A DNA stretch of 35,555 nt from Alphaproteobacteria bacterium GWC2_42_16. Lineage in GTDB: Bacteria; Pseudomonadota; Alphaproteobacteria; UBA9655. The stretch lies in contig MEMA01000006.1 of the NCBI GenBank assembly GCA_001767835.1, forward strand, positions 1 to 35,555, read 5' to 3'. The notes beneath the pieces were generated by a model. That model saw only the letters and a list, made by a program, of their open reading frames with translations, did not search any database and was not told where the DNA came from. Shown in pieces: positions 7,728 through 14,203 of the stretch. The first letter of the stretch is position 1, and each line of letters opens with the position of its first letter. A program made the translations under genes and the position numbers.

Positions 7728-8180
7728 ATGACCAAAATCGACACTCTCAAGGAATTTGGCTCTTTCAATCTACATCCAGAAAGAGTCAAGGCCCTCTGGT
7801 TTCAAAACAGCACTTTTTTCGACCCTCTCGACCTTTTGCAGGTGCGCTACGAGATGCTCCGTTATGTCATAGTCGAAAAGGCTTCCAAGATGGACGCAGC
7901 AGCTCTTTTCGGAGTCTCTCGCCCAACCTTCTACGACGCAGAAGCTGCATTTGCACAGGCTGGCTTAGTGGGCCTGTTACCCCAACAACGAGGACCAAAA
8001 GACTCCCACAAGCTAAGCTGCGACGTCATGGCTTTTCTCGGGACATACTTGGCAGAAGACAAAAGGTTACCCTCCAAAGATCTTGCCGCGTTAGTCTTAA
8101 CCCATTTCAACATTGCAGTACACCCACGCAGCATAGAACGAGCATTGGGCAAAAAAAAATTGTACAACGCATGCCCTTAA
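7728..8180 (+). CDS. Helix-turn-helix protein of the serine-recombinase element
   Basis: A 150-aa protein with a helix-turn-helix around residues 52-82 (EKASKMDAAALFGVSRPTFY), which resembles the DNA-binding part of transposases and of helix-turn-helix domain 28-like proteins. A second segment (PSKDLAALVLTHFNIAVHPRSIERAL) is also helix-turn-helix-like. No catalytic domain follows. I chose the ATG at 7728 (MTKIDTLKEFGSFNL) because TGGAGA precedes it; an upstream TTG at 7668 lies in the -35 box and is unlikely. The gene overlaps the next one by 10 bases. Likely role: regulator or DNA-binding partner of the recombinase (inference). Confidence 0.8.
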   Translation: MTKIDTLKEFGSFNLHPERVKALWFQNSTFFDPLDLLQVRYEMLRYVIVEKASKMDAAALFGVSRPTFYDAEAAFAQAGLVGLLPQQRGPKDSHKLSCDVMAFLGTYLAEDKRLPSKDLAALVLTHFNIAVHPRSIERALGKKKLYNACP

Positions 8181-8470
8181 TTAATCTGCCCGAGAACACT
8201 GTCGACCTTTATGAGTCCTTGCGCAAACAAGTCTTAACAGGCGCAATCCGACCTCAAGGACTCTGCGTTGTTCTTCACCATGGTATGCTGCGCGGATTAC
8301 AGATATTGGCGGAGAATCCTCTTGCAACACCAACTTCTCCGCCGGAAAGTCAAAATCTCTCCGCCTCATTAGGTTCTCCCTTACCTGCCATTTCTCCGAA
8401 TGCTGACTTAGTCAGCATTCTTGCCAATCTTATATCATCATTACATCCGGAGGTCAGATATGCCCATTGA
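8171..8470 (+). CDS. Small unknown protein between regulator and recombinase
   Basis: A 99-aa protein starting MPLINLPENTVDLYESLRKQ. Its centre is rich in P and S (NPLATPTSPPESQNLSASLG) and its C-terminus is hydrophobic (LVSILANLISSLHPEV). It overlaps the preceding gene (ATGCCCTTAA) and the recombinase start (ATGCCCATTGA), so the three genes are translationally coupled. A longer open frame beginning at 7556 in this frame reads antisense-like sequence and is not the gene. I recognise no characterised family. Confidence 0.7.
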   Translation: MPLINLPENTVDLYESLRKQVLTGAIRPQGLCVVLHHGMLRGLQILAENPLATPTSPPESQNLSASLGSPLPAISPNADLVSILANLISSLHPEVRYAH

Positions 8471-10535
8471 TTCTTCTCATAAAATTACTGAACAACATAC
8501 CAATCGAGATGCTTTTTTATATGTACGACAATCCTCTTTACGCCAGGTAATTGAAAATACCGAGAGTACCAAACGACAATATGCTTTACGCGAGCGCGCA
8601 ATTGCCCTTGGTTGGCCAATTGAGCGTATCCATACTATTGATAGTGATCTAGGCAAATCAGGAGCGGAGTCAGTTAATCGCGATGGATTTCAGCAATTAG
8701 TCACAGAAGTGGCTCTTGGAAATGCCGGAATTGTATTGGGATTAGAAGTCTCGCGCCTTGCCCGCAACAATGCTGATTGGCATCGCCTTCTCGAACTCGC
8801 CGCTCTAGGGCGCACCTTAATTCTTGATGAAGATGGTATTTATGATCCAAGGGAACCAAATGATAGATTACTTTTGGGCATAAAAGGCACACTCTCAGAG
8901 GCAGAGCTTCATGTTCTGAAAGCGAGACTGCATGGAGGAATTATCAACAAAGCTCGTAGAGGAGAGCTTGAGATACCATTGCCTATTGGGTTTGTCTATC
9001 AAGACAATGGTTCAGTAGCACTGGACCCTGATCAACAAATTCAAAATGCTATACGGCTTGTTTTTGGAAGCTTTAAACAACTCGGCGCAGCGACGGCGGT
9101 AGTTAGAAAATTTGCAGCTGAAGACCTCTTGTTTCCCAGACGTATCCGTGGGGGTACCAATAAGGGGGACATCGTGTGGGGAGAGATGCAACATGCTCGC
9201 GTGCTTCAGATTTTACACAACCCTCGCTATGCTGGTGCCTTTGTTTTTGGACGCACTCGGAGTGGTCGAACCGCAGATCTTAGATGCACCCAAATCAAAG
9301 TGGCTCGTAAAGATTGGCAAGTGTTTATTCCCAAAGTCCATGAAGGATATATTGATTTGGAAACATTTGAATATAACCAGGTAAAGTTGGCAAATAATGC
9401 GATGAGTTTGAACCCAGCCAGTCGAGGGTCTGTCGCTCGAGAGGGATCTGCTCTACTGCAGGGCCGTGTTATATGTGGCATCTGCGGTTCACGTATTCGA
9501 GTCCGCTATTCTTCTCGTGAGCATGGACAACTCGAACCCTATTATGCATGTGCAGAAGCTTCCATTAGAAAAGCGGGCAAGCTTTGCCAGTATGTGAGGG
9601 GGGTAAATATTGATGCTGCCGTGTGTGATCTGCTCCAAGAAGTCTTTACTCCAGCGGCAATTGAGGTTGCTCTTGCTGTTCAACAGGAGCTTGCAGAACG
9701 TGCTCAACATATTGATGAATTACGACAACAGCAATTTGAGCGAGCGCGCTACGAGGCAGAACTTGCCAGGCGGCGCTACCTAAAAGTTGACCCAGATAAC
9801 CGGCTTGTCGCCGATACGTTAGAAGCAGATTGGAACGAAAAACTTCGCCTGCTTAATCAACTACAACAAGAGCAAGATCAGCAACGTAAAACCGATCCCT
9901 CCCTCTTGCCCAAAGATGCGGCCTCACATATTATAAACCTGGAAAAAGATTTTTCTCGTATTTGGAGTGATCCGTGCATTCCAGCTCTTGAACGAAAAAG
10001 AATTATTGCTTATCTCATTGAGGATGTTACCTTGATAAAGAAAGAGCAGATTACCCTACATGTCCGCTTTAAAGGAGGGAAGACGCACACTCTTTCAATG
10101 CCGCGCCCCATGCCTATCGCTATGCTTCGTAAAACGCGGCCTGAAATTGTCGCAGTCCTCGACCAATTACTTGACACTGGTACAGATCTGGTAGCAGCGG
10201 CAGAGCTTAATAAGAGAGGATACAAAAACTGGAGAGGAGAGCAACTTACCCATGAAAAGGTGCGACACATTCGACAAGCTTATGGCTTAAAAAGTCGTTT
10301 TGAACGCTTGCGAGAACAGGGGTTCCTAACTGGAGATGAAATGGCAAAAAAATTTAGTGTATCAACAACTACGATTCATGAGAGAGGAAGAGAGGGAATT
10401 CTGCATCGCCAACTTTATGGGAATAACAAGCTCTTCTTATATGAGCCTCTTCCCGATAATTATGTTTTTGTTAAGAGGCAATGTGGGCGTCGTTCGGCGT
10501 CACAAAATTTAATTACCGTCCAACCTGCTGAATGA
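8460..10535 (+). CDS. Large serine recombinase
   Basis: A 691-aa site-specific recombinase. The N-terminal resolvase domain (about residues 15-170) has the catalytic serine in YVRQSS (Ser25) and conserved arginines in LEVSRLARN. A recombinase domain follows (about 180-300). A zinc-ribbon starts at CGIC (about 339-342), with further cysteines in YYAC and LC. A coiled coil lies around 425-490. The C-terminus adds a helix-turn-helix-like segment (FLTGDEMAKKFSVSTTTIHE). The true start is the ATG at 8460, preceded by GGAGG; the frame open from 8421 is longer. The protein is complete and probably catalyses excision and integration with the TT core. Its stop (10533-10535) overlaps the Shine-Dalgarno of the split gene. 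Confidence 0.95.
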   Translation: MPIDSSHKITEQHTNRDAFLYVRQSSLRQVIENTESTKRQYALRERAIALGWPIERIHTIDSDLGKSGAESVNRDGFQQLVTEVALGNAGIVLGLEVSRLARNNADWHRLLELAALGRTLILDEDGIYDPREPNDRLLLGIKGTLSEAELHVLKARLHGGIINKARRGELEIPLPIGFVYQDNGSVALDPDQQIQNAIRLVFGSFKQLGAATAVVRKFAAEDLLFPRRIRGGTNKGDIVWGEMQHARVLQILHNPRYAGAFVFGRTRSGRTADLRCTQIKVARKDWQVFIPKVHEGYIDLETFEYNQVKLANNAMSLNPASRGSVAREGSALLQGRVICGICGSRIRVRYSSREHGQLEPYYACAEASIRKAGKLCQYVRGVNIDAAVCDLLQEVFTPAAIEVALAVQQELAERAQHIDELRQQQFERARYEAELARRRYLKVDPDNRLVADTLEADWNEKLRLLNQLQQEQDQQRKTDPSLLPKDAASHIINLEKDFSRIWSDPCIPALERKRIIAYLIEDVTLIKKEQITLHVRFKGGKTHTLSMPRPMPIAMLRKTRPEIVAVLDQLLDTGTDLVAAAELNKRGYKNWRGEQLTHEKVRHIRQAYGLKSRFERLREQGFLTGDEMAKKFSVSTTTIHERGREGILHRQLYGNNKLFLYEPLPDNYVFVKRQCGRRSASQNLITVQPAE

Positions 10536-10576
10536 GGTGCAATATGAAATCTACTCCTTCCTATCTGGGTCGTTGA
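10534..10576 (+). other. Detached 5' end of the DUF5372-like gene at the right end of the element
   Basis: GAGGT (10534-10538), five bases, then ATG at 10544 and codons for MKSTP up to the TT core at 10558-10559. In the integrated state the frame runs into istA DNA and stops after ten codons (MKSTPSYLGR). Joined to 7234 it becomes the start of the DUF5372-like protein. Confidence 0.75.
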
Positions 10577-11234
10577 CACGATGGGCCATAAACTCAAACC
10601 CGTACATTCTGGCAAACGTCAGCATCTCTGGGGAAACAACAGCATTAAATCCGCTGCCTGCATATAAAATCACACTGGTATTATCAATAATGCAACGCTT
10701 ACAACTCCCTCCCATAAACTCTATGCTTGTCTTGAGGAATGTCTTTGCCTCAAACCGGGTAAAACAGGGATAATATTGCATGAAGAGTTTTCGACTATAT
10801 CCCAAGACCAGAGAAGCACATTGCACTTTAATCTTTTTGTTTTCCAAGAGAACCCAATGGGGGGAGGTGTCATGTTGCATTTCATGGCCAGGGTCAAAGC
10901 AATACTCCCCAACTCTTTTAAGGGGCGCTCGAAGACCTGCCCTTTGAATAGCGTACTTAAGTGTAGTATAGCCAATGTCAATGTCATTCTCTTCTTTCAA
11001 GATTTCTTTAATACGAACCGCATTACCACGACAGCGCGTAAAAAGTTCCCTTAAAAAATTGAGCTCAATTTTCTCATTCCTCACCTTTCTCTCCGTTGCC
11101 GGAATATCCACGCCCTGTTCAAGAATTTTCTTGATCGTGTTCCTGGAGATCTTAAGAGATCTTGCAATTTCGTGATTGCTCTTCCCGCTCTGATGAAGAT
11201 AGTGAATTGTTTGACGAAGGGAGTGGGGCAGCAC
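10560..11234 (-). pseudogene. istA: IstA N-terminal part (copy 2), split by the serine-recombinase element
   Basis: It holds the helix-turn-helix (SNHEIARSLKISRNTIKKIL) and the first two acidic residues of the DDE core (MQHDTSPH and CIIDNTSV), ending ...HRVNDPDR at the insertion. The last codons now read into the element and stop at 10551. The start is GTG 11234 (VLPHSLRQTIHYLHQ), overlapping the parB-like gene by 83 bases. The catalytic glutamate is on the other fragment (6514-7233), so neither half should be active. Confidence 0.9.
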
Positions 11235-12135
11235 TTGTTAATCTCCTTATCATATGGGTCAATAGAGTTAATTTGTTTGTAACGTCTTCCCATTCTTTTA
11301 AAGATTGGCTACATGCTCGCAGCGCTTGCCTATAAAAGACATCTGGAGCTAATACGCTTAATGCCGACAGATCCTCAACCAGCGATTGACAATGGTATCG
11401 CCATTTCCCCTCCGGACCTTTCCTTAAAATCATGGCTTGCTTTTCTTGTCTCAAATGTTTGTGGGCTGTAAAAAACAATGCAGGATCCTCCAACATCCTG
11501 ATGCGTGCCTGTTGATTAGATTTTTGATAGTGGTCATAAAAAAATTGCATCTCGCGGGTGCTATAGGTGTGTTTGAGGAGATGGTTGAGCAAACGTTGCG
11601 CATGTTCAGGTATGGCACGCGCCATAGGAACCAATACCCGTCCAGAAACCCATAGGGAGATAGAGCCTTGTGATAAAGCTGCTTGAATAGAATCGGGAAG
11701 ATCTTCCACCAGAGACAATCTGCGGCTGATCCAACTTTGATCCCGCCCCACACGCTTAGCCAAGGCCTCCTGAGAAAGACCATGTTGGTGATGGAGTTCC
11801 TGGAGTAAAAGTGCTTCTTCAAGGATTTTAGTAGGACGGTTAGAGCAGTTTTTGAGCATCATGATCAAGGCTTCTGTAACATCGCAGCTCCAAACTTCCG
11901 CTTCAATCGTATCCTTGCCCAAGCGTTGTAAGGCTTGTACCCGATGATAACCATCAACTAAAACCCATTGATTCATTGTCTCTGGAATGACGGCTACTGG
12001 TTTCAACTGCCCATATCTCTCAATAGATATCATCAGTTTTTCAATGACTTGATGATTTAGAGCTCGTAAATGGGAATACCTCATTTGCAGGCAATGATGT
12101 TCAAGGGTGATGATTTGTTGAGCAACTGTATTCAT
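11152..12135 (-). CDS. ParB-like nuclease/partition-type protein, IS passenger
   Basis: A 327-aa ParB/Spo0J-like protein. The N-terminal ParB domain includes KPVAVIPE and WVLVDGYHRVQALQRLG (the sulfiredoxin-like fold with a G-x-H-R motif). A helix-turn-helix follows (LSQEALAKRVGRDQSWISRRLSLVEDLP), as in ParB KorB-type DNA-binding domains. I start at ATG 12135 (MNTVAQQIITLEHH); a TTG at 12153 would add six residues. It precedes istA with an 83-base overlap, so it belongs to the element. ParB proteins segregate plasmids with ParA; no parA is present here, so a role in target choice or regulation of transposition is possible (inference). Confidence 0.85.
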   Translation of the reverse strand: MNTVAQQIITLEHHCLQMRYSHLRALNHQVIEKLMISIERYGQLKPVAVIPETMNQWVLVDGYHRVQALQRLGKDTIEAEVWSCDVTEALIMMLKNCSNRPTKILEEALLLQELHHQHGLSQEALAKRVGRDQSWISRRLSLVEDLPDSIQAALSQGSISLWVSGRVLVPMARAIPEHAQRLLNHLLKHTYSTREMQFFYDHYQKSNQQARIRMLEDPALFFTAHKHLRQEKQAMILRKGPEGKWRYHCQSLVEDLSALSVLAPDVFYRQALRACSQSLKEWEDVTNKLTLLTHMIRRLTSAAPLPSSNNSLSSSEREEQSRNCKIS

Positions 12136-12203
12136 GGGACCAAGGCTCCTCAATGACTCTAATTTACCTATCCTGGCTTATTACCAAACTTGTCACCACG
12201 TGC

Positions 12204-12698
12204 CTATAAGGTGGTATGTTTGCAAACCTCTCCCATTTGTTGATAACCCCTTGGAATAACAGAAATATTTACGATTAACGCGTCACTGTTTGCAACCTCA
12301 CCATAAGAGAGGGGAATCAGCTGATATGTCCCTGCTTTAACAGAATTTTTATGCGTTAACGCGTCGCTGTTTGCAAACTGCGACGCCTTACTGGGATAAG
12401 GGGGTTCTGGTCCTTTATAAAAGACCTGGTTGCGCTGTCTCTGTTTGTATCGATTGCCCTCCGTATAAGGAGGGTGGGCTGCACGATAGTGCCTCCAATA
12501 GCCTGGATTCTTTTTTCTCCATCTTTTAGAGGCCTGATTTTGGTTTTCACGATAATCAGGGTCATGCTTATGTTTTTCTCGACGCCAGGTGGATTTACGC
12601 ACATTTTGACATTTGCTACGGCTACAAAATTGTTGCTGCGGATTACGTACAGGGATAAACAAGCGGTGACAATGCTTACAAGCTCTTTTTCTTTCCAT
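12204..12698 (-). CDS. Zn-ribbon protein, first gene of the IS21-like element
   Basis: A 164-aa protein with an N-terminal zinc-binding motif (CKHC...FCSRSKC) followed by a strongly basic, aromatic region (STWRREKHKHDPDYRENQ), which suits nucleic-acid binding. The C-terminal half contains two degenerate copies of a unit of about 27 residues beginning ANSDAL and ending (Y/M)GEV. It precedes the ParB-like gene on the same strand. ATG 12698 has GAGG upstream. I know similar proteins next to IS21/ParB gene sets, but no function is established. Confidence 0.75.
   Translation of the reverse strand: MERKRACKHCHRLFIPVRNPQQQFCSRSKCQNVRKSTWRREKHKHDPDYRENQNQASKRWRKKNPGYWRHYRAAHPPYTEGNRYKQRQRNQVFYKGPEPPYPSKASQFANSDALTHKNSVKAGTYQLIPLSYGEVANSDALIVNISVIPRGYQQMGEVCKHTTL
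12275..12376. repeat. 21-bp direct repeats inside the Zn-ribbon gene
   Basis: 12275-12295 and 12356-12376 match at 20 of 21 bases (core TTAACGCGTC, then CTGTTTGCAA). They are 81 bases apart, exactly 27 codons, and encode the two ANSDAL units. Confidence 0.8.
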
Positions 12699-12787
12699 AC
12701 ATGAACCTCATTCTATATGAGGTGATGGTAAAACTTTCTTAGGCTAGAGAGAGGATTGGATTTTTTAAAATGGTTATTAAGAGACGG

Positions 12788-12832
12788 GTGGATCAATTTT
12801 AATGGGCGAAGGTGGGTCAATTCTTTTGGGCG
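12788..12832. repeat. Right terminal repeats of IS21 copy 2
   Basis: Units at 12788-12808 and 12812-12832, each beginning GTGG(A/G)TCAATT and ending GGGCG, mirror the left pair with the same 24-bp spacing. Confidence 0.8.
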
Positions 12833-12837
12833 TTAAG

Positions 12838-12845
12838 GATCAGAG
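12838..12845. repeat. Target duplication GATCAGAG of IS21 copy 2, right copy
   Basis: Exact repeat of 5278-5285, following the right tip (...CGTTAAG) of the IS21-like element. Confidence 0.9.
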
Positions 12846-13272
12846 AAATGGAATTCGATGAAATGTGGCATTTCATCGGGGCAAAAAAAACAAAAGATGG
12901 ATCATCAAAGCCGTGGATCGTGGCACAAGGAGAACTGTGGCCTGGGTTATCGGTGGTCGTGATACTGCAACATTCAAACGACTCTATGACAAAGTGAAAC
13001 ACTTGGAGAACTGCATCTTCTATACTGATGACTGGGACGCTTTTAGCAAGGTATTGCCTAAGGATCGCCACATCATCGGAAAGGCGCACACAATAACGAT
13101 TGAACAGGACAACAGCAATACCCGTCATCATCTTGGGCGAATGACCAGACGTACAAAAGTTGTTTCACAAAAAGAAGAAATGATTCATGCGTCCCTTAAA
13201 CTCTGGTGTGCCCTTACAGATCCTACCGTATTTAAAGATTATCAATCAACTTTCTTATCTATCTTTATGTAA
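12846..13272 (+). pseudogene. IS1 family transposase, C-terminal part with -1 shift
   Basis: It continues the frame from 4994-5285 with EMEFDEMWHFIGAKK, then needs a -1 shift in the A8C tract (12883-12891) to reach KNKRWIIKAVDRGTRRTVAWV... and the stop at 13270-13272 inside the right inverted repeat. DDE residues are in EFDEMW, FYTDDWD and TIEQDNSN. The shift may be programmed, as IS1 uses an A6C site, or may be a decay indel. Confidence 0.8.
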
Positions 13273-13280
13273 ACACTCTC

Positions 13281-13288
13281 AAAAATTG
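13281..13288. repeat. Target duplication AAAAATTG of IS1-family element, right copy
   Basis: Matches 4921-4928 exactly and abuts the right inverted repeat. Eight bases is within the usual range for IS1-family insertions. Confidence 0.85.
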
Positions 13289-13325
13289 AAGTTTGAAAAA
13301 CAAAACTACCCAACTCTTTTCAAAA

Positions 13326-13345
13326 GTATACCCGGCGTATACCCG
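13326..13345. repeat. Tandem 9-mer GTATACCCG
   Basis: GTATACCCG at 13326-13334 and 13337-13345, an 11-base period. No function is apparent; it lies between the IS1 end and the tRNA-Asn gene. Confidence 0.6.
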
Positions 13346-13391
13346 ATGATTTTTAGATGATGTGTCAAGAGCTTGAAATCCTTGCTTTTGC

Positions 13392-13467
13392 TGGCTCCCC
13401 GGGACGGACTCGAACCGCCGACCCAGTGGTTAACAGCCACTTGCTCTACCGACTGAGCTACCGGGGA
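13392..13467 (-). tRNA. tRNA-Asn (GTT)
   Basis: A 76-nt cloverleaf on the minus strand with acceptor TCCCCGG/CCGGGGA, a D-arm with AGCTCAGTCGGTAGAGC, anticodon GTT in the loop CTGTTAA, T-arm GGTTCGAGTCC, discriminator G and an encoded CCA. Confidence 0.95.
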
Positions 13468-13513
13468 ATGTTGAGGGTTATATCAAAGTCTTTTCGGTGA
13501 GACCAGCTTTTTT

Positions 13514-13587
13514 TGGAGGCCGAGACCGGAATCGAACCGGTATACAAGGATTTGCAGTCCTCTACATCACCACTCTGCCACTCGGCC
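13514..13587 (-). tRNA. tRNA-Cys (GCA)
   Basis: A 74-nt cloverleaf on the minus strand starting GGCCGAGTGGCAGAG, with anticodon GCA in ACTGCAAAT, T-arm CCGGTTCGATTCCGG and an encoded CCA end. It is upstream of tRNA-Asn, 46 bases apart and probably cotranscribed. Confidence 0.95.
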
Positions 13588-13673
13588 ACCATTAAAAGCT
13601 ATACTGTTCCTTAGATTTTTGGTCAAGGCGTTTATCGAATTCTATCAACTTAAGAGAGTAATTTAGGGCCTTT

Positions 13674-14192
13674 TTACAGAACAGCAAAGCTAAAAATGAC
13701 ACGCTGAACTTGATCTTGGCCACGTTCAACATCTTTCATTTCTTCTTTGTATTGATTGTTTGTTACGTTAGATATTATCGAGCGCCAGAAAACAAGAGCA
13801 CTCCTGTTTTGAGGAACAACTGGAACCTCCCATTTGCCAGGATGCAATTGCCAGACTTTTTTTGCCACTTCTTTTCCGACCCCTTGGCCTTGAAATTTCG
13901 AAAGAATAAAAAACTCCCCAACATTCCACTCACTCTCAGCGTAAGCACAGACTTTGTTCAAAAGGACAAATCCCGCAAGTTCATTTTCAACTTTGACTAT
14001 ATAGGCAGCACGATCAGAATTTTCGAAGTACTCTTTATAATCCCTGTATTGATAAAGACCTTGTTTGTTCAAACTGAACCCACACCCGCGGGAGGCATCG
14101 TAGATATATAACTGCGCCATGTTTCGGACGATAGGGTAGTCATCAAGAGTTGCTGGAATAACCTTAGTTTTGGCTATAATTTCATTTTTCAT
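13674..14192 (-). CDS. GNAT family N-acetyltransferase
   Basis: A 172-aa GNAT-fold protein that would transfer an acetyl group from acetyl-CoA to an unknown amine. The acetyl-CoA site is visible as EFFILSKFQGQGVGKEVAKKV, with the Q-x-x-G-x-G motif; AGFVLLNKVC is the preceding beta strand and NRSALVFWRSI the C-terminal motif B region. It lies 11 bases after rodA on the same strand, so it may be read through from the rod-shape operon. The substrate cannot be told from sequence. Confidence 0.85.
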   Translation of the reverse strand: MKNEIIAKTKVIPATLDDYPIVRNMAQLYIYDASRGCGFSLNKQGLYQYRDYKEYFENSDRAAYIVKVENELAGFVLLNKVCAYAESEWNVGEFFILSKFQGQGVGKEVAKKVWQLHPGKWEVPVVPQNRSALVFWRSIISNVTNNQYKEEMKDVERGQDQVQRVIFSFAVL

Positions 14193-14203
14193 ATTTATTC
14201 ACA

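Larger units (their letters stand above)
7234..10557 (+). mobile_element. Serine-recombinase mobile element, four genes, inserted in istA
   Basis: The boundaries come from restoring istA. The dinucleotide TT (7232-7233 and 10558-10559) is the only sequence shared at both junctions, and one copy plus the flanks rebuilds the istA frame. A 2-bp core is what a serine recombinase leaves. Element plus one core is 3326 bp. Gene order is DUF5372-like, helix-turn-helix protein, small unknown protein, large serine recombinase, all on the plus strand and opposite to istA. No terminal inverted repeats are apparent. The first gene is split across the two ends and is whole only when they are joined. Confidence 0.85.
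5286..12837 (-). mobile_element. IS21-like element with passenger genes, itself interrupted
   Basis: Tips CCTGAACGCC and CTTAACGCC (read inward) and an 8-bp target duplication define it. Each end carries two 24-bp-spaced repeats of the form CGCCCATTAAAA(C/T)TGA(G/T)CCAC. On the minus strand it encodes, in order, a Zn-ribbon protein, a ParB-like protein, IstA (split), IstB and a 56-aa protein. Minus the serine-recombinase insertion it is 4226 bp, about twice a plain IS21 element. The split istA makes it non-autonomous unless the inner element excises. Confidence 0.85.
4929..13280 (+). mobile_element. IS1-family element, interrupted by IS21 copy 2
   Basis: The ends are 24-bp imperfect inverted repeats (4929-4952 and 13257-13280, 20 of 24 matching, both starting GAGAGTGTT when read inward). 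Each is flanked by the same 8-bp duplication, AAAAATTG (4921-4928 and 13281-13288). Without the nested IS21 insertion and one copy of that insertion's duplication it is 792 bp, close to the 768 bp of classical IS1. The transposase halves are at 4994-5285 and 12846-13272. Confidence 0.85.

Noticed and set aside
7556-8470. Long 304-codon open frame from 7556 across the helix-turn-helix gene
   Set aside because: Its first two thirds are out of frame with the real gene at 7728-8180 and show no family likeness; only its end (from ATG 8171) is plausible.
13392-13587. tRNA genes as integration site for the island
   Set aside because: The IS1 duplication AAAAATTG and the TT core explain all the boundaries; no repeat of a tRNA 3' end occurs elsewhere in the window.
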